A DNA stretch of 64,000 nucleotides from Bipolaris cookei. Taxonomy: Eukaryota > Ascomycota > Dothideomycetes > Pleosporales > Pleosporaceae. The stretch is from NCBI GenBank assembly GCA_002286855.1, contig NRSV01000009.1, positions 312,984 to 376,983 of the forward strand, given 5' to 3'. This document shows positions 8,375 through 20,038 of the stretch, piece after piece (the stretch's first letter is position 1; each line of letters begins with the position of its first letter). The notes below the pieces were generated by a model. That model saw nothing but the letters and a program-made list of their open reading frames with translations. It ran no database searches and was not told where the DNA came from. A program made the position numbers and the translations under genes.

Positions 8375-10544
8375 ATGGCGGGCCGCTGGCAGCCCTACGC
8401 ATACGGATATGGGTATGCAAATCAACCACAATCTATGGCCGACATAGGTCCCACCCGGCCCATCTTTGACCCAAAGGCCATCACCAGGGCTAGTCGCATG
8501 CCGCCTTCGCCTCCCAAGAAGAAGCCAACAGGGCCCTTGGTTGATTTTAACAAGCACCCCGACAGCTATCTCGTTCTTCCTTATGGAAATACAAAGGCAA
8601 AACCCATGGCTGCCAAGACAAAGCTCTTCATCGATATTGCCCGATGGACCCAATTCGGCTTGAGGATCATCACGCTCTTGGGCGCAGTCGGTGTATTGCT
8701 GTGCGGCATCTTCATCCGCGGTGTACAGGATACCGAAGGCTACATTATGAGGATACCAGTAAGTGTTTAGTCATACTTCACAGAGATTTCGCTAACAGGT
8801 GCAGCCCGGTGTGGATCTTATCATCTCATTGTATGCTGTGTACCACTTGATCTGTAATCCCAAGAACAGACCAGCAGGAAGCTCTGCCAGCTATCACTTC
8901 TTTGCGCTTGTCACGGATGCTGGCTTCATTCCCTTCTATATCTTCACCGTTTTGATGGCTCGACGGAACTACGACATGAAGGTCGGAGAGAAGGGTCGTT
9001 GGGTCACGATGTTCCCCACAAATGAGGAGACTGAAAAAGTACTCTTTACGACCTGGGTCACCGCCATTTCGGTCGGTGCTTTGCATCTGATTTCCATATT
9101 CTTGGACATGTACATGGCTCTTGTATTCCGCAAGATTTCAAAACTGCCACCGGACATGAACCCGCTCGAGGACAATCTCACATCACGCAGAAAGTCGAAG
9201 CACAAGCATAAGAACTCTTCCATTTCGGCTATGGAGCCTCTTACAGCAAAACAAGAGAAGCATCTCAGCGACCAGACCACACTGTATAGTGGCCGGACTT
9301 CGAAAGCCGAGTCATACATCTATTCAGACATTCCCAGCCCGACCAAGAACCAGATTGCCTTCATGCACACTCGCGCAAAGTCCGAGACAATCTACTCGCC
9401 GCACACGCCTGCGTCAGCTCGTCAGTCTAGAGAACGTTTCTCCATGTACTCACAGCCGCCTTCTGCATACCAATCCCGGAAGAACCTCAACCATCGCGAT
9501 GACCTTCTTAACGACGAGGAAGACAATCAGACTCTAGCGCAACGCAAGTCGATGCTCTCTGGCCAAGGCAATATCAAACGTCACTCTCGTCTAGGCTCTA
9601 ATGTTACTAGCTCAAGCAAGAACGAGTTCCGCACGCCTCATTTAAGTGGAAAAAATGAACAGCAAGAAGCAAGCGGTGACCTATCTCTGCAGCGGAACTC
9701 ACAGCAAAGTCTCAAGGCAGACAACTGGTTCGTCTCGGCTGAAGAAGACGATAATGACCACGACGGCCACGCAGCCCAAGCACCCAAGCAGTCCATTTTT
9801 GCCTCCGCAAACGCCAACAAAGGCTACAGCACTGTAACTGCATACGAAGTACTTTCCGACCCCGAAGATGACGTCGACGCCGACGCCCGAGAGCCAATGA
9901 TGCCGCAACCTCTGCGCATGAACCCACCATCTCCTCCTCCAGCCGACATGTCTGACGGCCACCAAGGAAGCACGCCTCCACCCGCATACCTACAATCCCA
10001 CAACAACGCCCGAAACAGCATCCGTACCGAAGAGCACCTCGATCGCCCCCAATCGCGCGCCACCACACCCAAATCGCGCCGCTACGGTAACCTGCAAGAC
10101 GCCACAGCAGGTGTCCGCAGCGCCAACTCGCCTCATTCCAATTCTTCCTCGCCGACTAAAGATTCCTCCTTCCGCCGCCAACCCAACCACTTCCCTAGCG
10201 CCACGAAACAGTACGCCGTCAATACCCCTGCTCCCCAGAGCGGCCAAGGCAAGGGCAACGGACTCGTGCCTAATGCGCCTTTTTCGCTGCACAAGAAGAG
10301 CTACACATCGATCAAGCGCACGGGCGAGGCCAATTCGACACCGGTAAAGCGCCAGTCGCCTCGTGTGATTAGCAGAAGTGGAGTCGATTACACAGGTGCA
10401 TTCGCCTTTGATGACGCAGATCTGGGTGTGCCCGGTCGCAGGCGCGATGTCAGTGGTAAGATTGCAGAGGAAGGCCGCGGTGGCCATTGGGGAGCAAGTG
10501 GAATCGTGCAGCGCAAGATCAGTGGTGTTGCTCAGGCTTTTTGA
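8375..10544 (+). CDS. Fungal four-TM membrane protein with long disordered tail
   Basis: Exons: 8375-8758 and 8805-10544, giving 707 aa. The acceptor could also be at 8798, which stays in frame and adds two codons. The N-terminal 90 residues are Pro/Tyr-rich. Four hydrophobic segments follow: about 94-115 (LRIITLLGAVGVLLCGIFI), 130-147, 157-180 and 213-245. The arrangement resembles MARVEL-like fungal plasma-membrane proteins. The remaining 450 or so residues are hydrophilic, rich in Ser, Pro, Asn, Gln and basic patches, and look disordered and phosphorylatable. I do not recognise a catalytic motif. A scaffold or cortical membrane role is only a guess. The start codon lies in a good Kozak-like context. 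Confidence 0.85.
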
Positions 10545-11311
10545 ATAGCCTGAGTGTATGAGGTGGGGCGTTTTCTGGGAGTTTTGAGGGGTTTGGGCTT
10601 CCTCCTGAATGGAAGTATTGAGGTTTTTTCCATCTATGGTTTGTATAAATAACTTGGATATTGGGATAAATATCATGTAGGTATGCATGGATGATGATGA
10701 GGCCTATTAGCTGAGTCTACGAGTTTGGGATTTCATGTTGACTTGGGCATGTGGGAATACATAGGTACGTATTGCGTTATATTTTTGTATGCAGTAACGC
10801 TCTCGATTACGAGCAGCGAATAATGAGTGCGAATTCTACTATTGTCTCATAATCATGTTCTTCCTCCTCTCTATCGTGATCATGACAAAAGTCTTTGTTG
10901 TTTAATGCCTGTATTCATACAATCGTTACATTGTCATAATGTTCAAAATAGACTTTTTGTATGCACCAAGAAGGCCCAGGCCCAAGTCCGGCATGAACAA
11001 TCATAAAAGCAAAGCCGCCATGACAGAAAAAGAATAAAATGCACAAGCGAACATGGAAAAAGCAAATCGATACACTTCCCCGCCAGGCCGTCCAGAGATT
11101 TTGATGACGAGCAAAAGATGCACGCTCCCATATGTATGTTATGCATAGACAGTCAAGTGGTGTACATCAATCAGTTCAGAACAACGATAGCATGCGCACA
11201 ACAGCAATCGCGACGCCATTCCTATGCAATGCAATGCCCTCATGAGTCGGAACAAAAGTGTTGAAAAATAAGAAAAAGGTCCACTGCACGGCGCAGATAT
11301 GGTTGCCAGCT
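10545..11311. other. Convergent 3' intergenic region
   Basis: It lies between the 3' ends of the membrane protein gene and the Whi5-like gene. It is AT-rich with scattered poly-A/T, as in fungal 3' UTRs. No gene is seen. Confidence 0.5.
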
Positions 11312-12698
11312 CTATCTGGCTGGATGGGCTGGATAGGGCCCGTGCTGGTGGTGGTGCGGAGGTGCAGGCATAGAAGAATGATGATATACGACGTGTTTAT
11401 CCTGCGAAGGATAGGCTTCGAACATGACTCGTCTTTGAGGAGCTTCAGTCCTCAGCGGACTTGGCTCTAGAGTCCCCACGGAAAAACGCTGCGAATTGTT
11501 TGGACTGCTCATGAAGAGCAACGTGTCGACCGCGTCCTTTTCCGCCTGTTGACTAGGCATACGAAGGATTCCTGCTCTGGGTGTTGTTGGCGATCGCATG
11601 TCCCCACTCAAGTCACTGTAGTGTTTCCTTTGGCCCGTTGCTAGAAGAGGAGGGGGAATATGTGAGACTGTAGACCGGCGTCTTCGTGAGTTCTGGAATG
11701 TGGGGGCTGGAGCAAGGCCATGGCCATGGCTAGGCCCGTGACCGTAGTGGGCACCAGTAATAGAGATGAGGTTTGCAGCAGCATGCATTGTAGGACGGGT
11801 AGCCGGTGTCCAGTATGCTGTCGAGTGTCAGGAATGCTTCAAACAAAGGGCAAGGAAACTGACGGCCTGGTGTTCCCACATGTGATCGCGTGGGATCAGA
11901 GACCGGTGACATGATCATCTGATCGGAAATATCCGAGACGCCGCTCGGTCTCCGTCGTCGTTCACTATCGGCAGGCGAGTCGAATGCTAAGAAATCGCTT
12001 CTGCCAGGAGCAGAGTTGGGCGATCCGCGCTGCGATTGACTTTCTTCCAATTCATCGAGCGACTGTTTCTCCCAGCCGTTCTGGACCTTGACCATGGCGT
12101 ACGAAAGACGCGTCTTGAGCTGGGCAGATAGCTGCATTCGCGTCAGCATTCAGTAACACGAGCTTGATGCGAGAGGACGCACCTCTCCAATGCGAGTGCC
12201 CGAGTGTGTATCCATGCTCTTGTTTCGCTTGTGGGCGGCCATGGGTCTGGAGGTAGAAGGTGTCGCGAGGGCTACACCAGCAGCCTTGACAGAGCCATCT
12301 GCGCTTCTCTTGGAGCCCTGAGTAGCTGGGGTACCTAGTGGTTTTGGACTGGGTGCCTTGTCACCAGCGCGCGACTCTTTAGCAGCGGCAGTATCGATGC
12401 GCGGTACAGCCCACGCGTCGCCACGAGGAGATTGGGATGGGTGTTTGAGCATTGGGGCTGGTGTGTCGGTAGGTTTGATGTGGTTCTCAGTATTGGTAGA
12501 CGAGGGGGCAGTACTCTCGGTCTCTGTAGTCGTGGAAGTTGAGAGGGTGCTCGACGAGGAAGCCAGGGCGGGAGCGGAAAAGGTGCTGGACTGGGCCGAG
12601 TGGACTGTTTCTTGCAAGGCCCGCATGTCTGACTGGTGCGGACTAGCAATGGATGGTGTAGGGGCAGAATTGGGGGCCTCTAGTGGCGCAATGGACAT
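11312..12698 (-). CDS. Whi5/Nrm1-type G1/S transcription regulator
   Basis: Exons: 12698-12183, 12131-11864 and 11817-11312, giving 429 aa; introns are 51 and 46 bp. The donor of intron 2 is GTCAGT; the nearby GTTTCC would break the frame. The protein is mostly disordered and Ser/Thr/Pro-rich, with many SP/TP sites (about residues 1-170 and 200-429). One ordered motif stands out at 173-201: LSAQLKTRLSYAMVKVQNGW. It matches the short Whi5/Nrm1/GTB motif by which these repressors bind SBF/MBF-type G1/S transcription complexes. The many proline-directed Ser/Thr sites fit control by cyclin-dependent kinase. Whether it acts like Whi5 (start repressor) or Nrm1 (MBF feedback) cannot be told from sequence. 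Confidence 0.8.
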
Positions 12699-13775
12699 GT
12701 GAGTACCACGGTAACGGGCAGTTCGGTTTGGGGGATGTCAAGACTTACGATGAGACATCATGGGCGGACAGCGGGGTAGTAGAAACAGTAGGAGCAGGAA
12801 TAGTAGGAGTAGCAGCTAATAATTGGAAACAAGCGTTGGGAATGGAGTCAAAAATGCAATGGCTGAACAAGAACGGTTATCCGGTGCAAAGTCGAAGGGA
12901 CCAAAGCGTGGCAGTGGGAGTGGGTGGTGAAGAGGGAGTAGTGGTGGTGGGAGACGTGAGTGTGCTTTACGCGGTAGAACGCGATCGCAAGCCAGATAAT
13001 TAGTGGACTCGCTGCCCGTTGGGAAGCCGCACTGATGATGGTCGCCGACACAGAATCAGTCGAGAAACAAATCCGGGGGATTTTCAGGGTTTCAAGGCGC
13101 GTTCTTTACAGAGCGTGAGGGCAAAACGGGTGACTTTGTCGTGGGCCTTGGACTTGGTGAAGCCGCGCGAGAGGCTTTCGAACGCACGCGTGGGGATCAT
13201 TTTGGGAATAGCGCATTGCCACATTTCCACTAATTGGCAAAGCACGTATTAATAGGCGGTAAAAGCGCATGCGCCCAACGCTGCCGAACGGCTGGTCTTA
13301 GCAGAGTTTTCGGGGTAAGCTGGACATGCATGTGTGCAGACGGATCCTGTTGTATTTGTGGCTGCATCTTTGCTTTTCCGTCATTACTACATACATCCAT
13401 ACATCCGTACTAGATACGTAGGTTGCAAGTCACTTGCCACTGCCCTATAACGTAAGCTTCCGATAGCGCGTGTTGGCTCCATGATCACGATCCAAAAGCG
13501 CGGTATTAATTACTCCGCTTGCTTGGTACGCGTCCAACCCCCTCGGCTGGACTGCAAGCCGAGCACGCCCATAGGACAGAAAAATACACAGCACCTAAAA
13601 TCACCTCTCACAATAAAACATGGCGTTACAGTCAACAAAAAAATCGTGCAAATTAAATGACACGTTATCGTGAATTCAATAAAAGGATAGGAGTGAGAAA
13701 AGATGAACAAATCATTAATTCATTCGCGACATCAACAAATATTGACTACTCAACTCCTTATCCATACCCAAGCTC
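12699..13775. other. Intergenic: Whi5-like promoter and ACH1 3' side
   Basis: 1.08 kb without a supportable gene. A purine-rich, G-rich tract (about 12905-12960) lies upstream of the Whi5-like gene and may be 5' UTR or promoter. Confidence 0.45.
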
Positions 13776-15802
13776 CTACGAGCTGCGGTTGTAGTAATCC
13801 CATTTGGGCAGCTTCATCGTACCATGCTCATTCAAGTGCCTGTGCATATCGAAGCTGTTCCACAACAGGTGAGGCTCATGGCCCCATCCCTTCCTCAGAC
13901 ACTCGAATTCCGCCTTGTTGAAGTAGTCCTCCAAAATAGGAACGTAGTCAGGGTGCGCGCACTTCTTAATAATAACCCGGGCACGCTCCCTAGGCGACAG
14001 TCCGCGCACATCAGCAAGGCCTTGCTCTGTCACAACAACGTCAAGGTCATGCTCCGTCTGGTCAATGTGAGTGCACATGGGCACAATGCAAGACACGCCC
14101 GTAGGGTCCGTCTTTGACGGGCGAGTCGATGGCGTATGCATAATCGAATACTTGGCGGAACGCAGGAAATCTGCAGAGCCTCCAAGTCCGTTGAGCATGC
14201 GGCTGCCCATGATACAGGTAGAGTTGGCGTGTGCGTAAATATCCACCTCTACAGGCGTGTTCATACCAATAACGCCGAGACGTCGGATAATCTCAGGGCT
14301 GTTGGATACTTGCTGGGAGCGCAGCAAAAGCTTGGGCGCATACTGCTCCCAGCCCTTGTAGAAACGGTCGAAACCATCGGGCGAGAAACGAATCGACGTA
14401 GCCGTTGCAAAGTCGAGGTTTCCAGAATCGAAAAGATCCAGGAAAGAGTCTTGGAGAACCTCAGTCCATACCTTGAGGTTCTTGAAGTTCGCGCCACCAG
14501 ACTGCACGCGTTAGTCCATCAAATACCAAGCAAAGCATGTGAAAAACATACAGCAAGGCCACCAACAACGGCGTTGGCAATGTTTCCAATGCCCGACTGA
14601 AGGGGCAATAGGTTCTCCGGCAGGCGGCCATGGCTGACCTCATGCTTCAGAAACTCAATCAGGTTCGCAGCAATGGCCCTCGAAGTTTCATCCTCGGCAG
14701 CGTTGGGCTGTGTCTGATCTGGGTAGTCGCTCTCCACAATAGCAACCACCTTTTCGGGGTCAACAGGAATGTGGGGTGTGCCGATGCGGTCTTCAGGAGA
14801 CATGATCAGGTAAGGCTTGCGGCGTGGTGGGAGATCAGTCATGGTAATGTCATGTAGACCTTCAAACGATGGAGCGGCAGTATTGACTTCAATGATAATC
14901 TTGTCGGCCATTTGAACAAGCTCGGGCGAAGCGCCTACACTGGCGCCAGGAATAATGCCACCGTCCTCAGTAATTGCAGACGCTTCAACAATAGTGACGT
15001 CAAGCTTATTCTGAGGCTTGTTCAGTGTGTAGAAGCTTGTCCAGTCAGTACTGTCTATTCTTCAGGCTGTCTTGCATTCATCTACTTACCCGTACATAAG
15101 ATCGACAGGAAACATACTCAAATGTTTGTCGAAGAATTTGATATTACCGTTGTTAATTCCTTTGGCAATTTCCTTGCCCACTTGATGCGGAGACCGGCGC
15201 TCAATCATGTTGAGCCGCGCCCACCGATTCTCTGTTTCGGCGCCTGACGAAGCACCGACAAAGAGGTTGTACTTCATCTGACCCTGAAGATTGTTCTTCT
15301 CAACATGGTCCGCCAGCGCTGTGGGGATTTTCCTGCAATCATGTTAGTTGACGGAATGAGCAATCTCAAAAGCGAAGCATGGATCCAAAATAACACGTCT
15401 TTGACAGCAATCATAGCCAGGACCGGCCTCATGAGTCGTCCTGACTAGCCACCACGACATGACCCATGCATAGGTGGAATTGTGGAGTCGGAGTTAACTC
15501 GGCTTTCGTCACTGGCCAAACTTCCGTTCCCCCTCGGAACTACGGGTATGTGTTTACGGACTCCCAACACGATACCCAAGTTTCTGATGTTTTTCAAGGA
15601 GTTAAGACCCTCGCCATATGACCGCTCGTATAGCCGGACAAAAGGATAGACACACTTACTTGGGGTATCCCACGCCTGTGAAGCCACTCCAACCAATATA
15701 TGCTCCATTGGGAAAGTGGTGTAGTAAATCCTCCGCTTTGGCAAGCTTCTTGAGATAACTCGGCCTCCGAACTCGACTTTTCAATGCTGCTGAGACGGAC
15801 AT
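13776..15802 (-). CDS. ACH1: Acetyl-CoA hydrolase / succinyl-CoA:acetate CoA-transferase
   Basis: Exons: 15802-15660, 15332-15090, 15035-14552 and 14501-13776, giving 531 aa, the normal family length. The first intron is unusually long for this window (327 bp). In intron 2 I chose the CAAG acceptor at 15036 because it follows a CTGAC branch site and restores MYGFYTLNKPQNKLDV. The N-terminus (LLHHFPNGAYIGWSGFTGVG) and the GASSGAETENRWARLNMIERRSPHQ region are typical. GVIGMNTPVEVDIYAHANST and IVPMCTHIDQTEHDLDVVVTEQGLADVRGLSPRERA carry CoA-transferase family I motifs. The enzyme is mitochondrial and detoxifies or recycles acetate and propionyl units by CoA transfer. Confidence 0.95.
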
Positions 15803-16488
15803 GTTGGACCGTGTGTTTTCAGTTCAGGTGTGGTAACGATGCTAGGATTACGTAGAGCTTATCGATAAAGCCTTTGAAGTTGTCTGGAAAGTAAACAGCT
15901 CAGTATGAGCAACAAGATGAAAGATGAGAGAGTGGAGAGGAGCCGCGACGGGCAAAACTTGAATTCAGAGCTTTGGGGGACTCTGAGAATTTAAAGCACG
16001 AAGAGTCCAAGACTAACTCCTTTTGAGCAGCACTCGCGTAGAGTGTCGCTGTGGGCTGATGCTCATCGACCCACCCAAGCATGACGTCTGCCGTAAAACC
16101 CCGGTCCGGGAAGGGGGGGGTCGCACGCAAAGATTCCAAACGATTGGATTAAAGGCTGCATTCTATGCATGATGTGCAGCTTCGCAGGATCAAATAAGTG
16201 CAGTAAGTGTTGAGTACCCTTGAGGGGCTTACACTGACTGGTATCGGTACGGTGAGCTTGTGGTATTTAGCGTTCATGCATATGAGCCGGTCGGACCCTC
16301 CTTCCTGGACTCACGATGCAGCAGGTACAATCTGTGCAAAGAGACCACTGGTCCCAATCCTGTATTCATATCTCAAAAACAACCCAGCGATCCTGCGCTT
16401 CATAGGTTAATCGGATCCGCCCGATATGCTCAGTCACCTTTACTCAGACAAACTAATTGTTGGCACCTCGACTAAACAAAATTACATA
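15803..16488. other. Intergenic region upstream of ACH1
   Basis: Promoter side of ACH1 and 3' side of PPT1. No gene, tRNA or notable repeat seen, apart from a short C/G run near 16115. Confidence 0.45.
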
Positions 16489-17472
16489 CTACAGCTCCAT
16501 AGCATCCTGCACATCTCCGGTCAAACTAGCCTGCTTCGTGCCTCGAGGAGAGAAGTAAGTTTTAAAGACATCCTTCAAAACCTTGTCGCCCAAGTTCATG
16601 TGCCCACCTTTGGTGGTCTTGAAATGCAGACCGCCCTTTTGATCCAGCTTCTTCAATCCAATCCAGTCCTCTTTGTAGATGTCACGATTCCTCAGCTCTG
16701 TTACCTCGTTGCTGGTAAGGTTTGTGTATGCAAACCAGCCGCTCTCCTTGGGTATGACTGTCGTGTCATCCTCGAACACGTACATGACGAAGTTGTCCAG
16801 TGCCGCAAGATTCTTCGCGTACACCGGGTTCTTCAGCGCTCGCTCGTTGTTGATATCTGCAAGGAAATTCGATGCCTCGAGGTACTCGTCGGTCGGCTCG
16901 CCGGTGGTTTCATTGGTGGCTTTGAAGTACTGTGCTGGGACAAGATGTCCTTGAACCCAAGAACCCCAGGTGTTTGCCTTGAGTAATCCAATATATCCTT
17001 TGCATACCCAATCTCCATCTTTGCAGAGCTGGTACTTCGCAATACCGTTGTGCTGGCTTCCAAAGGTCACCAGATTCTTGATGTTAATGCGATCTCCACA
17101 CCTTTCTACCAAGCCCCGAAGAAACTGTCCGCCTTGTGAGAAGCCCATCGCGTTGAGGCCTGGCGCTTGCGACAAGACCTCATGTTCCAAGATGTCGTCG
17201 CAAACTTGAGCAATCTGCTCAGTCACATTGCCCAAAAACGTTGCAGTCCGGTCGCTTCCAGGATCTTCGTCAAGTCGGATGTAATAAACATAAGTACCCG
17301 GAACTGTCTTGTTTGCAAGTTCGCCGACGCTATGCAGACCATCTGCGGCATAGTTGTCGCCCAGGCCGTGCCAGATAAGCAGTGGCAAGGGTTTAGATTC
17401 GCTATGCGCAGAAGCTAGCGCTAAGGCTCGCATCACCAGAAGTAAGGTGGAGACAGGGAGTAAGCGCAGCAT
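16489..17472 (-). CDS. PPT1: Palmitoyl-protein thioesterase
   Basis: A single exon gives 327 aa from ATG 17472. That start yields a clean signal peptide (MLRLLPVSTLLLVMRALALA). An upstream in-frame ATG at 17556 would add 28 hydrophilic residues and bury the signal. The product is a lysosomal/vacuolar-lumen alpha/beta hydrolase that removes fatty acyl groups from cysteines. LLIWHGLGDN is the oxyanion-side strand. GFSQGGQFLRGL carries nucleophile Ser112, the acidic residue is expected in the VMYVFEDDTTVIPKES region, and KGGHMNLGD holds His291. Several NxT/S glycosylation sites (NKT, NVT, NET, NLT) are present. It matches fungal homologues of the human CLN1 enzyme. Confidence 0.93.
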   Translation of the reverse strand: MLRLLPVSTLLLVMRALALASAHSESKPLPLLIWHGLGDNYAADGLHSVGELANKTVPGTYVYYIRLDEDPGSDRTATFLGNVTEQIAQVCDDILEHEVLSQAPGLNAMGFSQGGQFLRGLVERCGDRINIKNLVTFGSQHNGIAKYQLCKDGDWVCKGYIGLLKANTWGSWVQGHLVPAQYFKATNETTGEPTDEYLEASNFLADINNERALKNPVYAKNLAALDNFVMYVFEDDTTVIPKESGWFAYTNLTSNEVTELRNRDIYKEDWIGLKKLDQKGGLHFKTTKGGHMNLGDKVLKDVFKTYFSPRGTKQASLTGDVQDAMEL

Positions 17473-18804
17473 TACAAAACGTGTGAGAGGAGAAGTATCG
17501 TGGTTCCGTGGTTGCGAAGCGTGCGACACCTGAGACGCGTCGGATGACGTCTGCATCAAGCCGAGGCCGCTTCAGCCGGACATGGTCAAAGCGTCTACTA
17601 CCGCAGCTCAACATGCAGTACCGATTTCATTATGATCACTGGGCACACTATATACGCTTTCCAAGCGAAGGATCCTAAATGAACTTCCCAATGCGCCGCA
17701 GTGCAAATGAGGATTGCTTATGTGGTATCCTCCTAAGCGATTTCAGTCATATAAACGAAGTATGGAAGATGTGAACGTTACATCTATCGCTATCTTGATG
17801 AACACAACCTTCTTCTATGTGACGCAAAAATAATTGGTTATCTTCAGCTTTCACGAAACAGGACTCTTCAGGGATTCCAAAGTTAGGGCAATATGAAGAT
17901 TCATGTTTGTTATCCTGATATCTTTTACTTATATCTCCGGAGGTGTATGATGAGAAAGTGACAGAAGAGGTGGCTAGAAACAAACGCTAATGAGTGTTCC
18001 TGCAAACTAATTATAAATCTCAGGAACAGATAAGTGGCTAAGCCAACGATGTAACCGTGATATTTGTTGACAGATGGAGGTGTACTGCGGGTACTCCTCG
18101 TCCTATCCGAACATTGGGTAATTCCTCATGGATTTGCCTCAATTCACTTTGGCTGATATACTTTATGCCTATCCGCGAAACACCTCACATGAACACTCTT
18201 TGGTAGAGTTTCTCGATAGAATTTGCTTTGCGCACCTCATAGTTCTCCAAAACAGGAAACCCACAACAGCGTAGATAGAGTGATGGTGCTTTACCGAATA
18301 CATATAATCTCGTTACACCCAGCATTGCCCTTGCCATAGCGCTCCTTGAACATGATCCATAGTTTCTATTTTATAACTCAAAACAAATGAGTTAGCGGAC
18401 ATCATGGAAAGTATTTAAGTGAGCTACCTTACTCAAGAACGCTGGTATATGTCACATGACCGGATCTTTGTAGTAAGAAACTAAAGCCGAAGTTGGAACT
18501 AGGTTCCTTTGGACGCTGTTCAGTACTCTGCATGCAGCGTCGCATACATATCTGCATCAACAAAAAAACAAGACAAATACTAACAGTGCACGGAAGAAGA
18601 AAAATAGAGATTAACTGCCTCTGTAGTTGCCCCGCTGCGACCACTCTTGGCAGATATGTAGGGTCAACCCTATCGTGTTTTTTTAGTTTAGGTCGCGCAG
18701 AAAGTTGCTGATACGTGGTCTGTGCACACCACCCGCCAAGCCTTCTCGCAAAAAGTTCAGCCAAATTTCCAGCACAATTTCTAGCACATCCATACAACAT
18801 CACA
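17473..18804. promoter_or_regulatory. Divergent intergenic region, PPT1 / L1-like gene
   Basis: 1.33 kb between divergent starts. Only short, non-conserved frames occur. The last 100 bp before 18805 probably contain the 5' UTR of the L1-like gene. Confidence 0.4.
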
Positions 18805-20038
18805 ATGGCAAAATCAACAGCTGTAACTAAGAAGACTGAGAAGGCGACCGAGGCGCCTCTCACTACTAAACCCGCGAATGGCACACCCTACCAACTGGAC
18901 CCGTCGCAAGTCGAGCGCGCGGCGAAAGCGCTCGTTGCGCACATGAAGAAGCATGTGGAAGAGAAGCAGGAGAAAGCACCAACGAAGAGCTTGGCCGCGG
19001 ACGAGGATGACGCTGAGGAAGTTGATGAGCCCATATTTCTCAGTCTTTCGACAAAAAAGCAGATTGCCAATACGAAGAGCATGAAGCCTGTCGCCATGTA
19101 TGGTCGCACATCCTGCAGAACAGAGAGCACAACTGACAGTACGCAGCAAGCTCCCTCACCCTATCATTGCCAGCGATGTTCGGGTGTGCATTTTCACCAA
19201 AGACCCACAAAGAGCATACAAGGATCTCGTAGCATCCGATGCCTTCCCTGCCGCACTCCGTGCAAAGGTACAGCGCGTCCTTGGCGTAGAAAAGCTCAAG
19301 AAGCGATACAAGGCATTTGAACAGAAGCGTGCACTACTTGCAGAGTACGATGTCTTCTTGGTCGACGATCGTGTTATCAAGATTGTCGCAGAGTTCTTGG
19401 GCAAGGTTTTCTACAAGAGCAAGTCGAAGCGTCCAATTCCCATTCGCCTGACTGCTGGCGCATACATCGACAAAAGCGCAAAGAAAGATACCAAGGAATC
19501 AAAGAATGTGGTGGGGACACCTCAGGGTGTAGCAAAGGAAATCGAATCCGCTTTGAACTCGACTTACCTGAGCATGAGCCCATCCGCGAACACCTCGATC
19601 AAGGTCGCTAACCTCTCTATGACCCCACAACAAATTGTAGAGAACACTGCCGCGGTAGTATCCGAGGTTGTGAACAAGCACGTCGGTCAGGGCTGGCGCA
19701 ACATCCGCAGTCTTCATGTCAAGGGCCCAGCGACAAAGGCACTGCCCATCTGGCTTGCTGAAGAGCTGTGGGTGGAGGACAGCCAGGTTCGGGACGGACC
19801 ATACCAAGGCACAATTACAGAGGACACGGCCAAAGGAAAGTCTGCAGAACGCAAGCGAAAGTGGGATGAATGGGAAGAGGAGCTGTTGGACGACGAAGTA
19901 TTTGCGGCGAAACAAGCAAGGAGGGAAGCCAAGAAAAACAAGAAGTCTGAGAAGAAGAGCTCGATCAGTAAAGAGAAGAGGAAGGCTTTGAAGCAAGACG
20001 TGCTCAAGTCGGTACAGACGCCTTTGATTGCTAGTTAG
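18805..20038 (+). CDS. Nucleolar L1-fold ribosome-biogenesis protein (Cic1/Utp30-like)
   Basis: Exons: 18805-19097 and 19147-20038, giving 394 aa. The 49-bp intron has a GTATGG donor and a CTGAC branch. The ribosomal L1-type domain spans about residues 40-290: LPHPIIASDVRVCIFTKDPQ, then EYDVFLVDDRVIKIVAEFLG and GKVFYKSKSKRPIPI, and later a conserved VGQGWRNIRSLHVKG strand. A Lys-rich tail (about 340-394) resembles a nucleolar targeting signal. The order of segments fits Cic1/Nsa3 or Utp30, trans-acting factors of pre-60S or 90S particles, rather than the ribosomal protein itself. Which of the two yeast genes is the orthologue is left open. Confidence 0.85.

Noticed and set aside
9990..10688. 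232-codon minus-strand frame opposite the membrane protein gene
   Set aside because: Shadow of the real plus-strand coding sequence; starts and composition are not gene-like.
18429..18884. 151-codon minus-strand frame before the L1-like gene
   Set aside because: It overlaps the start of a conserved gene, has no homology-like motif, and lies in the promoter.
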